Numbered from the stretch's first letter, positions 44,535 to 56,621 are shown. The stretch: DNA of 64,000 bases from Actinomortierella ambigua (GCA_016098155.1 JAAAJB010000026.1:43837-107836), one strand, 5' to 3'. Made by a program: numbers and translations. The notes: generated from the letters alone by a model not told the origin.

Positions 44535-47500
44535 AAACAACACAAAACAAAACAAGAAGAAGAAAAAAAACATACGCGAGTTTCGTCGTCGTCTTGCCCG
44601 GTCCACTCGCCGTCTTGAATACACCCACACACTGCCGTTCGATGTCAACAATCCACTTTGGCGGCAACGCCGTTGTCGTAGTTGTCGCCACCTTTGATTT
44701 CTTCTTCTTTTTCTCGGCACCTCCACCACCACGCTCATCATCCTCATCATCTTCTTCATCCTCTTCGGCCCGTGACCAATCCTCGATCGCGTTAGCGACC
44801 TGGCACAACCGGCCCACCACCCGGACGGCGAGCTCTTGGCGCAGCACCTGCTCAAACTCAGCCGCATGCTTGATCGGCCACGACGGCCGGTCGGCCAACT
44901 GCAGGACCACACACGGCGTCGGGTGCGACCGGATCACGAACCGCAACGCCGGCGTGTGGGCGCCTAACCGGATCGAGACAGCCATGCCCATCGAAGCCGA
45001 TGCTGCTGCTGCCGCCGCTGCTGGTGAGGTGCTAGTGGTAGGGATGGTAGGCTTGCCTGCTGATCTTGACTGTACTGCTGCTTCGTCCATCGACAACTTT
45101 GATGACGATGAGCTACGAGCACCACCAGCAGTAGCAGCGGTAGCAGCCACTGGTGGCTTCTTCATATCCCACGTATGCAGCTCGAGCGGCTCCCACCAAG
45201 CGATCCGGAACGGCCGGAGGACGCGATCGACCACCTCGCGGATCCGGCGCGCGAATGAGTAATACTGCAGCAGGTGCAGCGTCGCATCCAACATCATGGG
45301 ACTCGCAAGATGATACCCTCCTCCGCTGCCGACACCACCGGCGTTGGCTCCACCGCCACCGCTTGCTGTTGAATTCCCTGCCCCTCCTGCTCCTCCGGCT
45401 CCTCCTGATGCTGCTCCTGATGCCCCTCCTCCTGCTCCTGCTGCTCCATTACCAGTCACCGTCGTCATGTTGACATCCGTTCCTCCTCCTCCGCCACCAC
45501 CAATAGTCACACCGCCATCTCCAGCCCCCACCGCACCGGCATTGGCCCCTGATCCTGTTGCTCCTGCGCCTGCACCTGCAGAGCCCGCGGCACCGCTACC
45601 GGCGGCCGAGACACCGGCTCCACCGGCTGCTCCACTGGCACCACCACTAGCACCACCGGCACTTCCAGCAACACCACTGGCACCAGCAAGGGCGGCACCA
45701 GGGCGGGAGCGCTTGAAGAAACTCTCACGCTTGTCTTGGATGTTTTGGCGGTGGCGTTTGTGTTGGGCGAGGCGCATGCAACATTTGAGGATCTCGGCGG
45801 TGCGATCTAGGTGCTTGGTTGAAGAAGAAGACGAGGAAGAGGAAGGGTTGGAATGATCATTGGGTATTGTTGGAGTGTTGGATGATGAGAGGGAGGAGGA
45901 GGGATCCGAGGTCTCGGTAGTAGGATGGGTGGTGCTGGAGAAGCTGCTGTCGGCACGGTACGAGATCTTGAGCTCCAGGTCGTCGTTGATGGGCATAAAC
46001 ACCTCGTTGTCGACAATGTTGACGCTGTATGTAAGGTTCCGTGCTTCGTTGATAAACTAGATATGGAGGACGATAAAAGAAAGGGTTATCAGTAAAGATA
46101 TAGAGTAGGTAGCTGGGTAGAGGGTTCGGATTCTTCTCTTTTTTTTCAAAATAAAAATTACTTCTTGGAAGAGCTCGGCGTCAAAGATGGAGGTTTGGGC
46201 ATCGTGGAGCTGTGCGTGAATGGATTTGGGTTTGTTGCCGAGGACGAGGGCACGCTTTTCCGACTTGATGGAAGGATGATGGGTATGAGGTGTGCCCTGG
46301 CGCACGAGGCTGAATGAGACGGCCTTGCCTGTCTGATTCGGAATCGACACTTCGATACTGTTCAGTTGTCGACTCTTGCCAGACGATGGCACACGCACAA
46401 CCTCAGCATAGGCTTGCTCTGGGAAGGTGGATCCGACTAAGATATTTCGGATGAGGACAAAATGAAAGTAGCATGTCAAAAGTGAGTATAACCGCGTTTT
46501 CTTTCTTCTTTTTTTGTTTGTCCGCAACATGACAGGGCAAAGAGCAACAGAGTCCCACATTGACTTATTTTGAATCCTTACCATCACGGAAACCATAGTG
46601 AACATAAAGCTGAGAGCCAGGAACATGTCGATGATGGTGGCCATGCATCAGTGATCCACTTCCACTGGGACCACCACCGGGATTGGTCGAGACAATGCAC
46701 CAATTGTTCTTGCGGAGACGAAGGGCACTGCTCCAAAAGTGGTCCTCGCTCGACACAACCGACTGCAGTTTTTGAGCACCTTGCATAAGAATATCCCGAG
46801 CGACCTTGAACTGCAGTCTTTTGCCACCAATGGCCATCTTTTCCTTTTGGATCTGGATCGATGCCTCGACAGTCGTGTTGCTTGTGTGCTCACAGCGCAA
46901 TGTGCCTGGGGGTAGGATCTGTTGTGAGTTGGCGGCGCTGTTGGACATGGGTCCCCCAGGACCCGCTGCTCCGCCTGTGACTCCTCCTGCTGCCGCTGAT
47001 GCTGCCGCCGCTGCCGCTGGCCCACCCACGCCTCCGACTCCTCCTGCGCCTGCACTTGTACCCACACCTGGGTTCTGGTAGGACGAGATGATGATGTTGA
47101 GCACGTCCAAGGCTATCCTGATCTCTCCTTGAGCATGCCTAACAGGTGGATGGGGAGTACAAAAGAAATGTTAATGAAGTGATGTCTAGGAGAGGAGAGA
47201 TGGTCAGATCCAACGGTCACTCTCTCCTGTTCATTTCTTTTTTTACCATAATCGCCCATAAATCTCCTTTCGAATATCGACCGCTTCGGTGCTCCCAGGT
47301 CGAGGGACGAGCCGTGTTTCTGCTACGTCGGCATCAGCAGTCTCCTTCCGTGCCTTGAACTTTCGCTTCTTGGCTGCCGCTCCATCCTGTTGTGCTTGAT
47401 CTTTCCCGTCCTTATTGTTGTCGGCCGCCTCTTCCTGTTCCTGGATCGCAACCTTGGCGGCCAGATCCTCTGTAAAGTCGTCAAACTTGCCAGCGGCTGT

Positions 47501-47780
47501 CTCCCAGATCTTGGTGATCTTGCAAGTAAGCTTCTCGGCTGGATCACCTTCTCTAGTTGTTGTGAAAGATATAGGGTGCAAGAGTCAATCAAAAGGAGGT
47601 CTACTTTGTCGAACACGAGGAGGTATGTCTTTTTTTTTTTTTTTCCTGCTTCGAGAATGAGAAATGTTCTTTTTACCGCATGTAAATCTCCTCTGCCTTT
47701 TCGGTGACATCGTGAGGCAGACGGCTACTGCTGCGCTCGAGATTGAGGCGAATGCGCTTCTCTGCCGGAGGCGACGACAT
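44518..47780 (-). CDS. MED17: Mediator complex subunit 17 (Srb4-like)
   Basis: Head-module scaffold of Mediator, needed for RNA polymerase II transcription. Five exons, 47780-47677, 47552-47247, 47138-46582, 46436-46162 and 46056-44518, keep frame for 926 aa. Blocks supporting the call: MSSPPAEKRIRLNLER at the start, EIRIALDVLNIIISSY, the core SSEDHFWSSALRLRKNNW, LYVHYGFRDVGSTFPE, and near the end a helix before KWIVDIERQCVGVF. A Gly/Ala-rich insert of about 130 residues (45.3-45.7 kb) and others of Ser and Ala are lineage expansions. The last about 16 codons read through T-rich sequence and overlap the gene at 44274, so the true stop or a last splice is uncertain. Divergent from ZW10. Confidence 0.85.
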
Positions 47781-48093
47781 TGCTGGGGGGAGTTGGGGTA
47801 GGTGGGGTTGAGGGAACAAGGAAAGAAGAAGACAAGATGAGCGTTGGTGGCTTTTGGGAGTAAAGGGACCACCGCAAACGCGCTTGTGGAAAGTGGAAAC
47901 ACAAAAATTAAAGTGAAGTAGGGGGCGCGTGCTGGCCACGAAAGAAAGAGTTAAGAGTCACTCGGGAGGTGCTGCATGCATGCATTGCCTGTCAACCTCA
48001 TACACAACACCCTCTCTGCTGGCAGAGTAACACACCTATACACCTATTCAAACACACACCTGCTCGGAGAGGCATAACCCCAAACATCAACAA
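47781..48093. promoter_or_regulatory. Shared divergent promoter, MED17 / ZW10
   Basis: Only 313 bp separate the two start codons. It is CA-rich on the ZW10 side; no TATA box was recognised. Co-regulated housekeeping expression is plausible. Confidence 0.55.
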
Positions 48094-51000
48094 ATGGCCA
48101 CGGACGTGCTCTCCACTCGCTCCTTCGCCAAGCATGTTGCTGCTCGCCCCTCCATCACCCAGCTGCAGCAGCACCACCACCAAGACCACCAAGATGCTTC
48201 CTCCGCACCATTACCATCCGTCGAGGCTCCCTCTCTCGATGAGCTGATGAGTACCGTGGCATCCATCGACAACGAGATACTGGCTATCAAGGTACTGTTG
48301 GCTGCTTTAGCACCCTCTTGCCCCTGTAGATAGTGGATCCCCCTTCCTCACCGATCTGTTGCCCGTTTTTTTTTTTCTTTTCTTCTCTCTGACTGGTTCC
48401 ATAGGCAGAGGTGCACAAGAAGCTGCTAGTCCACTACGATGCCTTTATTGAGTCCTTTGAGCACTCTGCAGAACTCAATGGCAAGATCGACAAGCTCTTG
48501 AGGCTAGCGGAAGACATGTCTGTCCAGACCATCGATCCCGAGGTACATATGATCGCCACCTTACGAACTGATGTTTCATCCTGATATGTGTGTCTCCTGG
48601 AAGGGGTGTCCATACTGAGCACGCATCTTCTTTTTCACCCTCTGTTCTTCATTCCATTTTTTTAGCATGGACTTCGCCACAAAGTCATGACAGCCTTGGT
48701 AGATCACCACGAAGTCGCGTACAAAGTACAGGAGAATGAAGCCATCGTCGATGGACTGAAGCACTTTGCCAAGGTAGAATATTCGGCATGCTTGATACCC
48801 AGAACCACCTTGCCCAAAAGTATTGAAGATCGGAAGGACTCACCTGTCCTTTAATTTGATACGCTTCTTAGATCGAAGACATTTTGCTGCAGTACGAGGC
48901 ATGCATGGGTGCCGGCAAGATTCTTCAAGCAGGAGAGTGTATCCAGCAAGCTGTAAGTCGACTCTACTATCCACCTTGTTCCCGCGACGATAGCTGCCAA
49001 AGAAAGATAGAGAACGGTATACTCTTGACACACCATTGCTGCTATTCCCATCTAGATGCATGAGCTGGAGAACCCTCCTAACCGCGGCGTTGCAACATCC
49101 ACCATCACCGCCGTTCTGACTGTAAGTGGCGACAAGGAAAACTCGCATTCTCTTTTGACTGCAACACTCCCATCATGTCACTGACCCATGAAAGCTTTTA
49201 CCCGGGCGGGGATATGTTCGCAGGAACAATGCACAAGAATGACAGGAGCCATCCACCAACTACTAGAGGATCTGATGGCAAATGCTCTGACAATCCGATA
49301 CCCGACCGACGACGACAAGGGCCTCAAGGACCTAGCTTCGTTCAACTTGACGCTGTCGTACACGATTCCCGTCCCATCTTCATCTCTCCCTCGAGCATCA
49401 ACGACAACGACAGAAGTATCGCCCAGCGAGACGGCAGCCGTCGCTGCCGCGGCACCCAAGAGCGTTCGGTGGCATGAGCTGCTGCGATCTCTCGTCACAC
49501 TCAACGCCTATTCAGAAAAGCTACGGCCAATGCAGAAAGCTATGATCCACCACTTGATTGACCCACTGGTACACCATGACCACCACGCATCCCTTTCTCT
49601 GGTGCCGACCGCCGACGTCTATCCTTCGCCGCCCAGTGCCCACATCACACTGAACGTTACCAAAGAGCGCCAAGAAGGTACGGAGCCATCTATCACTATC
49701 AATCACCTTTTTGTCCCCAATCTACCCTTTTCACATGGTTTTGCATTGTCTCTGAGAGACTTTTGTCATTTTTCTTGCATTTTAGAAAACCTCTTTTCAA
49801 AGATGACTAGGTTATTCGAGTTCATCTACAGGAACGTGTTTCTGGCCGGATATCGTGGAGGCAACAGTGGCGATAGCGTCAACAGCGGTCAGCACTCGGC
49901 CTCTGACACGGAGACTCTGACGGCAACAATTGGGCGTACGATGGCAAAGGAAGCCTGTCGACGGATCGCTCAGGTCTACCTGACCAAAATCACGCCGGCA
50001 ACTGTTGACGAGCTGTTGCAGTTTTCGTCTATAGCCTCTGAAGCCATCTTGTTTGAGAATGCTCTCATCGATATGGGTAAACAAAGATCTTTCATTCGAT
50101 TTGTCTTGTTTCCTCTCTTCTTTGTTGTTATTGATCTGTTATTGACCAGAATGTTGGCCTGGGTTTTTCTTCGTTTCACATGAAAAAAAGGCTTCTTGAC
50201 AGATCATGATCGAGAGCTAGCGACTTTTGTTCAAGCCATTGATATCCATTTCACCAACAAGAAGCGCGATATGCTGCTAAACCAAGGACGTGCTGTGATG
50301 ATGAAGGATGACTTTGCAACAGTCAGCGTCCAGGAGCTCGACAAGCAGGATGAACTGGAGCAGCAAAAGATGGGAGGAGGCCGTGGCGGTGGTAGAGGTG
50401 GTAGTGATGGTCATGATGCCTGGTCTAGTCTCAGCAGCGATCCAGAAATGGCCGACCTCAAAGAGTCATCAGTCAGCGTCAAGGTCAAGTCGCTTGTCGA
50501 TATGGTTCTGGCTACTCTCCAAGAGGCGCAGGATCTTAGTGCGGAGGCGTAAGTAACCTCTTCGGCGATGCGAGTGAGAAAGGGAGAAAAGAAGGAGCAC
50601 ATCAGGAACCAAAGGCTAACACCCATTCCCATTTTTCCACGCCTTTTTTTTTATCTTGGGATTAGATCGCCTTACCTTTACAAGGCAACAAGGTCTTTAG
50701 TGGACCTTTACATGGCCCTGATGCCAGTCTACCACGCCAAGACACTTGCTAATGTCCCTGCATTAGGCATTCTCTTCTACAATGACTGCATGTATCTCGC
50801 CCGCGAGCTCGAGAAGGTACCCGAACGGATGGACGAAGGCATCCCTGGTATGGAGCAAGTCGAGTACGATGATATGATTCCTCAGCTCAAAACATTAGGC
50901 AAGAAGTGGCTGGATATCCAAGTGGTAAGTCGTAGAGAACAATCAGAGAATGCCCCACTAATGAACTCTCATGAAAGCCAAATGTGTGTCTATTTCTATT

Positions 51001-51780
51001 GACCCAATGGTGTTTTTGGGGGGCTGTCTTTTTTTTTTTTCAAGGACAAGCAAAAGGAAGAACTGGTCGCCAGTATTGAAGAAGCCAACGGATTCCAGGA
51101 GACGAGTGTTGAGGATAACTTTGAAGCGTGTGAGCGGGCCATGAAACAAGTGGTTCTTGTCTTTAAGCACTTGGGAAAAGTGTGGAAGGTAAGAAGAGAC
51201 GATCGAGTTTTGTTTATGGGAGGGTATGGGGGTGGGAGCTCAGTTTACACTAGACTTTCTACCTGCCAAACTAATTATTTTGTTTTCTCTCTATCTAATC
51301 TAGACAACACTCTCGCCATGGTCCTTCTATTCGGTTCTTGGACGGCTACTGGACTATGCAGTGGAGCGCGTGATCCGTGAGATGGAAGGGCTGGATGACA
51401 TTTCCGAGAAGGAGTCGCACCAGCTGGCTATCCTGTGCAGTATTCTCTTTGAGTGTGAAGATTTGTTTGACCATGCGAGTCCGATCGTTGAGGCTGCTAT
51501 GGCCACCAACAGCAGTCGAGGCGGTCATCATGGGTCGATGGACGAAGACCCGATCCATTTCTTCGTCCCTCAATGGGCCAAGTACCAACAGCTCACGGAT
51601 ATCTTGGAGCTGTCCTTTGCGGAGATCATGACACGATTCCGGGCAGGGCAACTACGCATGTTCCGCGTTGATGAGCTTGCACGCTTGGTCTGTGCTTTGT
51701 TTGCCGACACGCCTTTGCGTCAGCGGAACCTCAAGGAGATTGAAGACGGACACCCACTTGGGATGATGATGATGAGTTGA
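48094..51780 (+). CDS. ZW10: ZW10 / Dsl1-type vesicle tethering and kinetochore protein
   Basis: Subunit of the ER-tethering (Dsl1/NRZ) complex for Golgi-to-ER vesicles, with a kinetochore role in animals. Eleven exons, 48094-48291, 48405-48542, 48666-48773, 48872-48952, 49056-49121, 49224-49677, 49786-50076, 50203-50548, 50666-50924, 51045-51188 and 51304-51780, sum to 853 aa. The N-terminal helical part has LDELMSTVASIDNEILAIK and coiled-coil exons. The C-terminal half carries the family pattern: EACERAMKQVVLVFKHLGKV, SPWSFYSVLGRLLDYAVERV, DISEKESHQLAILC, HFFVPQWAKYQQL and VDELARLVCALFADT. A Gly/Arg-rich insert (GGGRGGGRGG) near 50.38 kb is unusual. The acceptor of exon 6 is the least certain. 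Confidence 0.88.
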
Positions 51781-52179
51781 GTCGAGATAGCTTTGAGCAG
51801 ACGAAAACAGTGTAAAAATAATCATCCAAAAAAAAAGGATGCATGGTGTTGCCCGTCAGAGATATGAAGCCACACTGTGGTTGCATGGGAAAAAAATGGA
51901 TTCACTACACCTGAACCTATCTTTGCAGGAGTGCATGACATGATGACCCTAAAGGTAGCCATTTCTTTGTTGTGGCAGCAGGGACAAGGGGAAAAAAAAA
52001 GGTGGCGCAAACCACAGCGGGAGGAGGATTTTGGCACTACCATCTTGCATGAGGATATTTGTACCTGTGGGTATAAAAGCAGACACTCTTCCCACACTGA
52101 ACATTTTTTTTCTCACACCGCCCTCTTTGTCTCTTCAGGACATTCAGTCTTTGATACCTCTTCCACCTCCCTTTTCACA
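51781..52179. promoter_or_regulatory. ZW10 3' flank and promoter of the secreted protein
   Basis: A TATAAAA box at 52072-52078 lies 102 nt before the start at 52180, followed by a CT-rich leader. Confidence 0.6.
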
Positions 52180-53152
52180 ATGCGTTTCTCGGGTTCACTA
52201 CTCTTTGCTCTCGCGACGGGTAAGAGGTGGAACTACCTTCCCCAACCAGTGAATACTCTGTAAAACATTGTCCTTCGCTGCGCGTCCCGCGATCCTCAGG
52301 TAACAGAAAAAAAATTTCTGATATGACACCGACAAAAAAAAAATACCTGTCTCCACAGCGACATTGTCCGTCGCCCAAAACATCATCTCTCGTGGTCTCT
52401 TCTTAGGCAAAGACACCAGCGACAGTACCGACGACACGGTCTGCACAATGCACCCTGGTATTTTCCGCCACCCCCGCAATCACGCCTTGGCCGTGGCCTC
52501 GATCCTGAGCGAGAAGGGCCGTCGCGCAGACTACATCCCCTCGGTTCCAGAAAAGTCCAAATCCGAAGCCCGGTTCACGATTTTTGTCAACAGCGTGGCC
52601 AGCTTCCCTGGTTTCCGTACCACCGACGATATTGCCTACCATCTCTTCTTGCACCATGGCGGTCTCGATGACCTTCAACGGGTCGTTCGTGATGCCATTG
52701 GCTCCAAGGACGGATGTATCCTAGCCCAGACGATGCGCGAGATGATGCCGACGTCACTCAACGAGAAGATTGAGGAGGTGATCTTGAGCGTCCTGGTCAT
52801 TGAGAAGCCCAAGAGGTCGGACCAGGTCACGATCCAGCTAGTAGAGCTAGCCCTCACGTTGGTGCAGGTAGATGACAAAGGGGAAGACTGTGAGGATGAG
52901 GAAGGTCGTCGCCGCCACGTCTTTGATGGCCAGCAACGTATGCGAACCAAGGTGACTGTGCCGGAGCAGATGACGGTCATGCGCATCCAAGTCCTGGAGG
53001 CGCTGCCCAGATACATGGCCGTCAATGCACGAGAGTTGGCGCACTCCACCCCGTGCACCACCGTGGAGGTGTTCAAGTCCCTTTTTGCGTCCAGAGACTT
53101 TCAGCGCCGCGACCTCGACCCGCGGTTTGACTTTGGGTCTGCAGAGTGGTAG
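52180..53152 (+). CDS. Secreted protein of unknown function
   Basis: Two exons, 52180-52219 and 52359-53152, give 277 aa. The signal peptide (MRFSGSLLFALATA, then TLSVA) is split by the intron, as is common for fungal secreted proteins. The mature part starts near QNIISRGLF and is a mixed helical domain with few cysteines. Segments such as RHPRNHALAVASILSEKGR, FTIFVNSVASFPGFRTTDD, TSLNEKIEEVILSVLVIE and VMRIQVLEALPRYMAVNA suggest an all-alpha fold of HEAT-like helices, but I do not recognise a family. The TATA box upstream fits regulated expression. There is no retention signal or membrane anchor. Confidence 0.75.
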
Positions 53153-53407
53153 TCCACCTCCACCAGCCTCAGTCAAGATAGTGGTCCACCTTTTTTTTTT
53201 TCATGCGTCGTAGTGCAGTAACGGTGTTCATAGCATAGCACAGAACATTTTTCTTTTACTCCAATAACAGAAAGTGTGGCCACTCAACAACGGCAGGTTT
53301 CACCCCTATTCAAAAGCATCTGCCAAAAAAAAAAAAAAAAAATGGCTCGAGCTCAGGCTACGCCCCTACCCCTTTCACCTTCCATCGACTTGTTTCTTTC
53401 TCAGCTG
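53153..53407. other. Intergenic, no gene recognised
   Basis: 3' flank of the secreted protein gene. Includes an 18-nt A-run near 53325-53341, then the end of a decayed gene on the other strand. Confidence 0.5.
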
Positions 53408-54110
53408 CTAACCATTGCCTGTGCTTTCTGCCGTTTCAGCCTTATTGATCGCCAACTGTATAAACGGCAGTCGCATCATGGCCAAAGGCTCTCTCTTCTC
53501 GGCCACGCGCCCATACCACTCGGCTGATTTGAGCAAGTCCACGGGCACTCCCAACCCTTTGCTCGTACATCCAGCCCAGCGCGCGCTGAGCGACAGCATA
53601 CCCTTGTCGGCCAGCCTTTTAATACCACACGACAGCCTCGCCATCACTCTGTGCCAGCCCCCCCCCCTCGGCCTTCCTGGAAAATCATCTCCAGTTCATA
53701 TTGCTCCGGCGCAAACCCACCCTTGGCCGACCGCCGATAACAATCGACATAGTCGACGTCGCTCTGGATCACGCCGCGCCCATGACGGTACATCCATCCG
53801 AGATGGAACATGGCCTCTAGATTGCCTGCGTCGGCCGCCATTGCATACCAGACGCAGGCCTCTTGGTCGTCATTTTCGTTTGGCCGTGGCATCATCTCGC
53901 CTGCACCCGAGTTATTGTTGCTGTCGCTACTGTTACTGTCACTACGGAGAAGGGGCTTGTGAGAACCATGGAGGCCACTTGGTACATGTAGCAGTGCTTG
54001 GCAGAGCAGCTTCGCTGGGGTGATTGGGTTTCGGGAGCCTGGCCGCCGAAGGGCTCCGTGGATGTTCTCTGTCCAAGATGTGAGTGACGTGTTGACGTTA
54101 TTGTTGTAAG
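53408..54110 (-). pseudogene. Decayed Sel1-like repeat (SLR) protein gene
   Basis: The minus strand encodes Sel1-type alpha-hairpin repeats, which act as protein-interaction scaffolds. ACVWYAMAADAGNLEAMFHL followed by GWMYRHGRGV forms one clear repeat. Further repeats continue but only by switching frame: EAVVWY in one frame, ADKG in a second, YAVAQRALGWMYEQ in the first again, then GLGVPVDLLKSAEWYGRVAE. A TAA follows EAVVWY in its frame, and a run of 10 G (minus strand, 53658-53667) sits at one switch. Three or more lesions within 150 bp argue for true decay, although the G-run could be a sequencing error. Upstream the frame stays open to about 54110 with a Ser/Asn-rich leader; no start is fixed. 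Confidence 0.75.
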
Positions 54111-54269
54111 TTTGGCGCGTCTTCTTTGCAGTCGCCTAGTTCTACCAGCGCGCTAGTCGTGACAAGTGACACTTGACCCATACAAGAATAGACTGGATAC
54201 TGCAGGTCGCGGAATTTGATCTAGTTGATCTGTGCATGCCGGCTGACCAAGACACATGAATAGCAGATG

Positions 54270-54448
54270 ACCGTCGTTCCCATCTCCTCCGCCTTTAGAG
54301 CCTAATAAACAACTGTCTTCTTCTTACCTTCTCGCACACCGTCGTCCCCATCCTTTCCGCCTTTAGAGACTATAAATAGGCTACGAGAGTGATACTCCTA
54401 TCGCCAGACCTGACCTAAACTACTACCCTCCTCTTACCTTCTCACTCT
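54270..54448. repeat. Imperfect direct repeat of about 70 bp
   Basis: CCGTCGTTCCCATCTCCTCC followed by GCCTTTAGAG recurs about 70 nt later as CCGTCGTCCCCATCCTTTCC plus GCCTTTAGAG. Each is followed by a CTTCT/CTCCT-rich piece with CTTACCTTCTC. The second unit contains a TATAAATA. It lies just before the first Fanzor relic. Confidence 0.6.
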
Positions 54449-54519
54449 CCCCACCAACTTGGGGATTGTACCAAGAGTCCCATTCCGGTGCTTTTGGGAA
54501 GGTAGGCTTTTTTCCCGGC

Positions 54520-55200
54520 GCGCCACCAGTTCATCACAAAGGCTGGACCAGACAAAACACTCGGCAGTGTTGAATCAAGTCTTGCTCCCCTGCGCGGTGA
54601 GGGAGCATCTGTAAGGCACCATCTCAAAGGCTACGAGGTGGCCGAGGGCGACGATAGGATCGGTGGTCGTATCATGGAGGAGGCTTATCTGGACGCCCTT
54701 TACAACCAATCGAATCTATGGAAGCACCGATGGGATGCTCAGCGAGCCCGGCAGGAAGAGATTGGTTGGGTTGCCAACAGTCTCCTAAAGATGGTCGGAG
54801 GCTCTCTTGGTGAAAAGAGACGTGAAGACCAAAAGGTGCTGATAGTCGTTGGCCTTGCCCTCCTTTTCTTGACGGGACATTCCAGGACTTTTTTGTGCGA
54901 AAGGTATGCATTTGGTTATTTGTGTTTCATGCACATGTTCACTAGTAGCTTTAATACTTGTCTAACCCTCTACGCTCCTCTTGACACGCTCTTTAGGATA
55001 CGCTGTCCTCGGCATCAACGAATTCTATACGAGCAAGAGATGCCCGGACTGAGAGGATTTTGTCTGGAAGACGACTGACTGACGGCTGTGCAGAGGCCCT
55101 CTCATACCTCCAGAATCAGCGTCGGCCTCTCTACCTCCAACCCCAGCGTGCCGATGGCAGCTGTCAAACTCAAGTTGTTTTTACTAAACGAAGATCCTAT
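54520..55200 (+). pseudogene. Fanzor (eukaryotic TnpB-like nuclease) relic, copy 1
   Basis: Fanzors are RuvC-type RNA-guided nucleases carried by eukaryotic transposons. An open stretch from about 54525 carries LKGYEVAEGDDRIGGR, KHRWDAQRARQEEIGWVANS and LLKMVGGSLGEKRRED, which match, as far as I can judge by memory of the family, the central part before RuvC-II. After an apparent intron (donor near 54903, acceptor near 54998) comes GYAVLGINEFYTSKRCPD, the segment leading into the zinc-finger CPxC. The second cysteine codon is a TGA stop. The HRDVxAGxN segment with the RuvC-III aspartate is missing; the frame resumes at RRPLYLQP near 55120. The gene is therefore dead: N-terminus absent, stop in the zinc finger, internal deletion. 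It matches copy 2 at 59.8-60.1 kb. Confidence 0.75.
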
Positions 55201-55854
55201 AAAATGGGGTCTTCTCTGCAATAAAGCAACTCCTTCAATTTCACGACACATTACGTAATTAAATAGTCCCGTGACCTGGGACTGTGGGTCAGGGTTTCCT
55301 CCTTTTTTTATTTTACGAGTGTGGAGTAATAAACATCTTAACATCTTGTCCATCGATTCCCGTACACATCACATATTGTGCTACATTACAACATGTCCAA
55401 CAGAGCCTCTACCGACCGATGTCATCTGATGTTTTAGAAACGCCATCCAAGAAAACAATTTATATTGTTATTGTACAACGTCCTCATCCACAAGGTAATG
55501 AGACGCGTCATGATGATTGATAGTTAGGCCATTTCCCACACAAGCACTCACACCTCCCATGCCCTGTTTCATTCGCCACTTCTCAGGCTTTATTTTTCTG
55601 AAGTCCAAGGAGAGCGAGGCACTACCTTCATTAGGGTTTAAAGATAAGTCAGAAACGGGTCAGGTTATCGGAGGATGCAGAGTGGGCGAGAATTGTGCAT
55701 GGGGCGGTAAGGGTGATGAAGAAGGGGCATGGGTTTGGTATGGGCATTTGAAAGCGGCGGAAATGCCTCAGTTTTTCCCTTCACATCAAAGGAAGCCAGA
55801 TTTCGGGACAACATCGTTGCGTTTGGAGTAATGGTCAATCCTACGCAACGATTT
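55201..55854. other. Intergenic within the accessory island
   Basis: No supported gene. Short frames up to 104 codons occur without family resemblance. It borders the direct repeat that begins at 55855. Confidence 0.45.
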
Positions 55855-56197
55855 GCGGGCCAGCCAGATCTGCACAGTGTCCAGCATCATCCGCAACTTA
55901 TCACTGCTCCAGAGGAAATCTGCACAGCAAACAGGGCTGCAAACTAGCTGGTATCCAATCCAGAGCAAGTCTGCATGGCTCCAGCTTCAGCTCCTGTTGC
56001 TGATCCAGAAGAATCTGCACAGTTCATTTTGTTCGCGATGACTCCTAGCACTGATCCAGACGGTAGACCGAGTTGAGCACTTCCTTGTTTGGATATCTTT
56101 CCATTCAAGTCAGTCGTAGCCTTTGCAGCTCCCATTCGACCGGGGAGTTTTACAGCTGCGTTGATGTTGTTGCGCTCAACTCGGGCGATTCGCCTGC
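55855..56197. repeat. 343 bp direct repeat, copy 1
   Basis: Nearly identical to 56279-56621 (offset 424 bp); by eye I found a single difference, an A/T at 55930 against 56354. Inside are four degenerate short units built around TCTGCACAG. On the minus strand both copies carry the same open segment of at least 80 codons, including KLPGRMGAAKATTDLNGKIS. Whether that is expressed is unknown. Confidence 0.92.
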
Positions 56198-56278
56198 TTC
56201 GAGATTTGACCTTATAGATTGAGATGGTTCGACAACGTGGTTATGCTTACGCGACTGGTCATCTCGTACGCACCACTA

Positions 56279-56621
56279 GCGGGCCAGCCAGATCTGCACA
56301 GTGTCCAGCATCATCCGCAACTTATCACTGCTCCAGAGGAAATCTGCACTGCAAACAGGGCTGCAAACTAGCTGGTATCCAATCCAGAGCAAGTCTGCAT
56401 GGCTCCAGCTTCAGCTCCTGTTGCTGATCCAGAAGAATCTGCACAGTTCATTTTGTTCGCGATGACTCCTAGCACTGATCCAGACGGTAGACCGAGTTGA
56501 GCACTTCCTTGTTTGGATATCTTTCCATTCAAGTCAGTCGTAGCCTTTGCAGCTCCCATTCGACCGGGGAGTTTTACAGCTGCGTTGATGTTGTTGCGCT
56601 CAACTCGGGCGATTCGCCTGC
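56279..56621. repeat. 343 bp direct repeat, copy 2
   Basis: Partner of 55855-56197, separated from it by 81 bp of unique sequence. The near identity implies recent duplication or ongoing gene conversion, or an assembly artefact. Confidence 0.92.

Noticed and set aside
45344..45856. 170-codon Ala/Pro-rich + frame
   Set aside because: Complement of the Gly/Ala-rich insert of MED17; composition is explained by the opposite strand.
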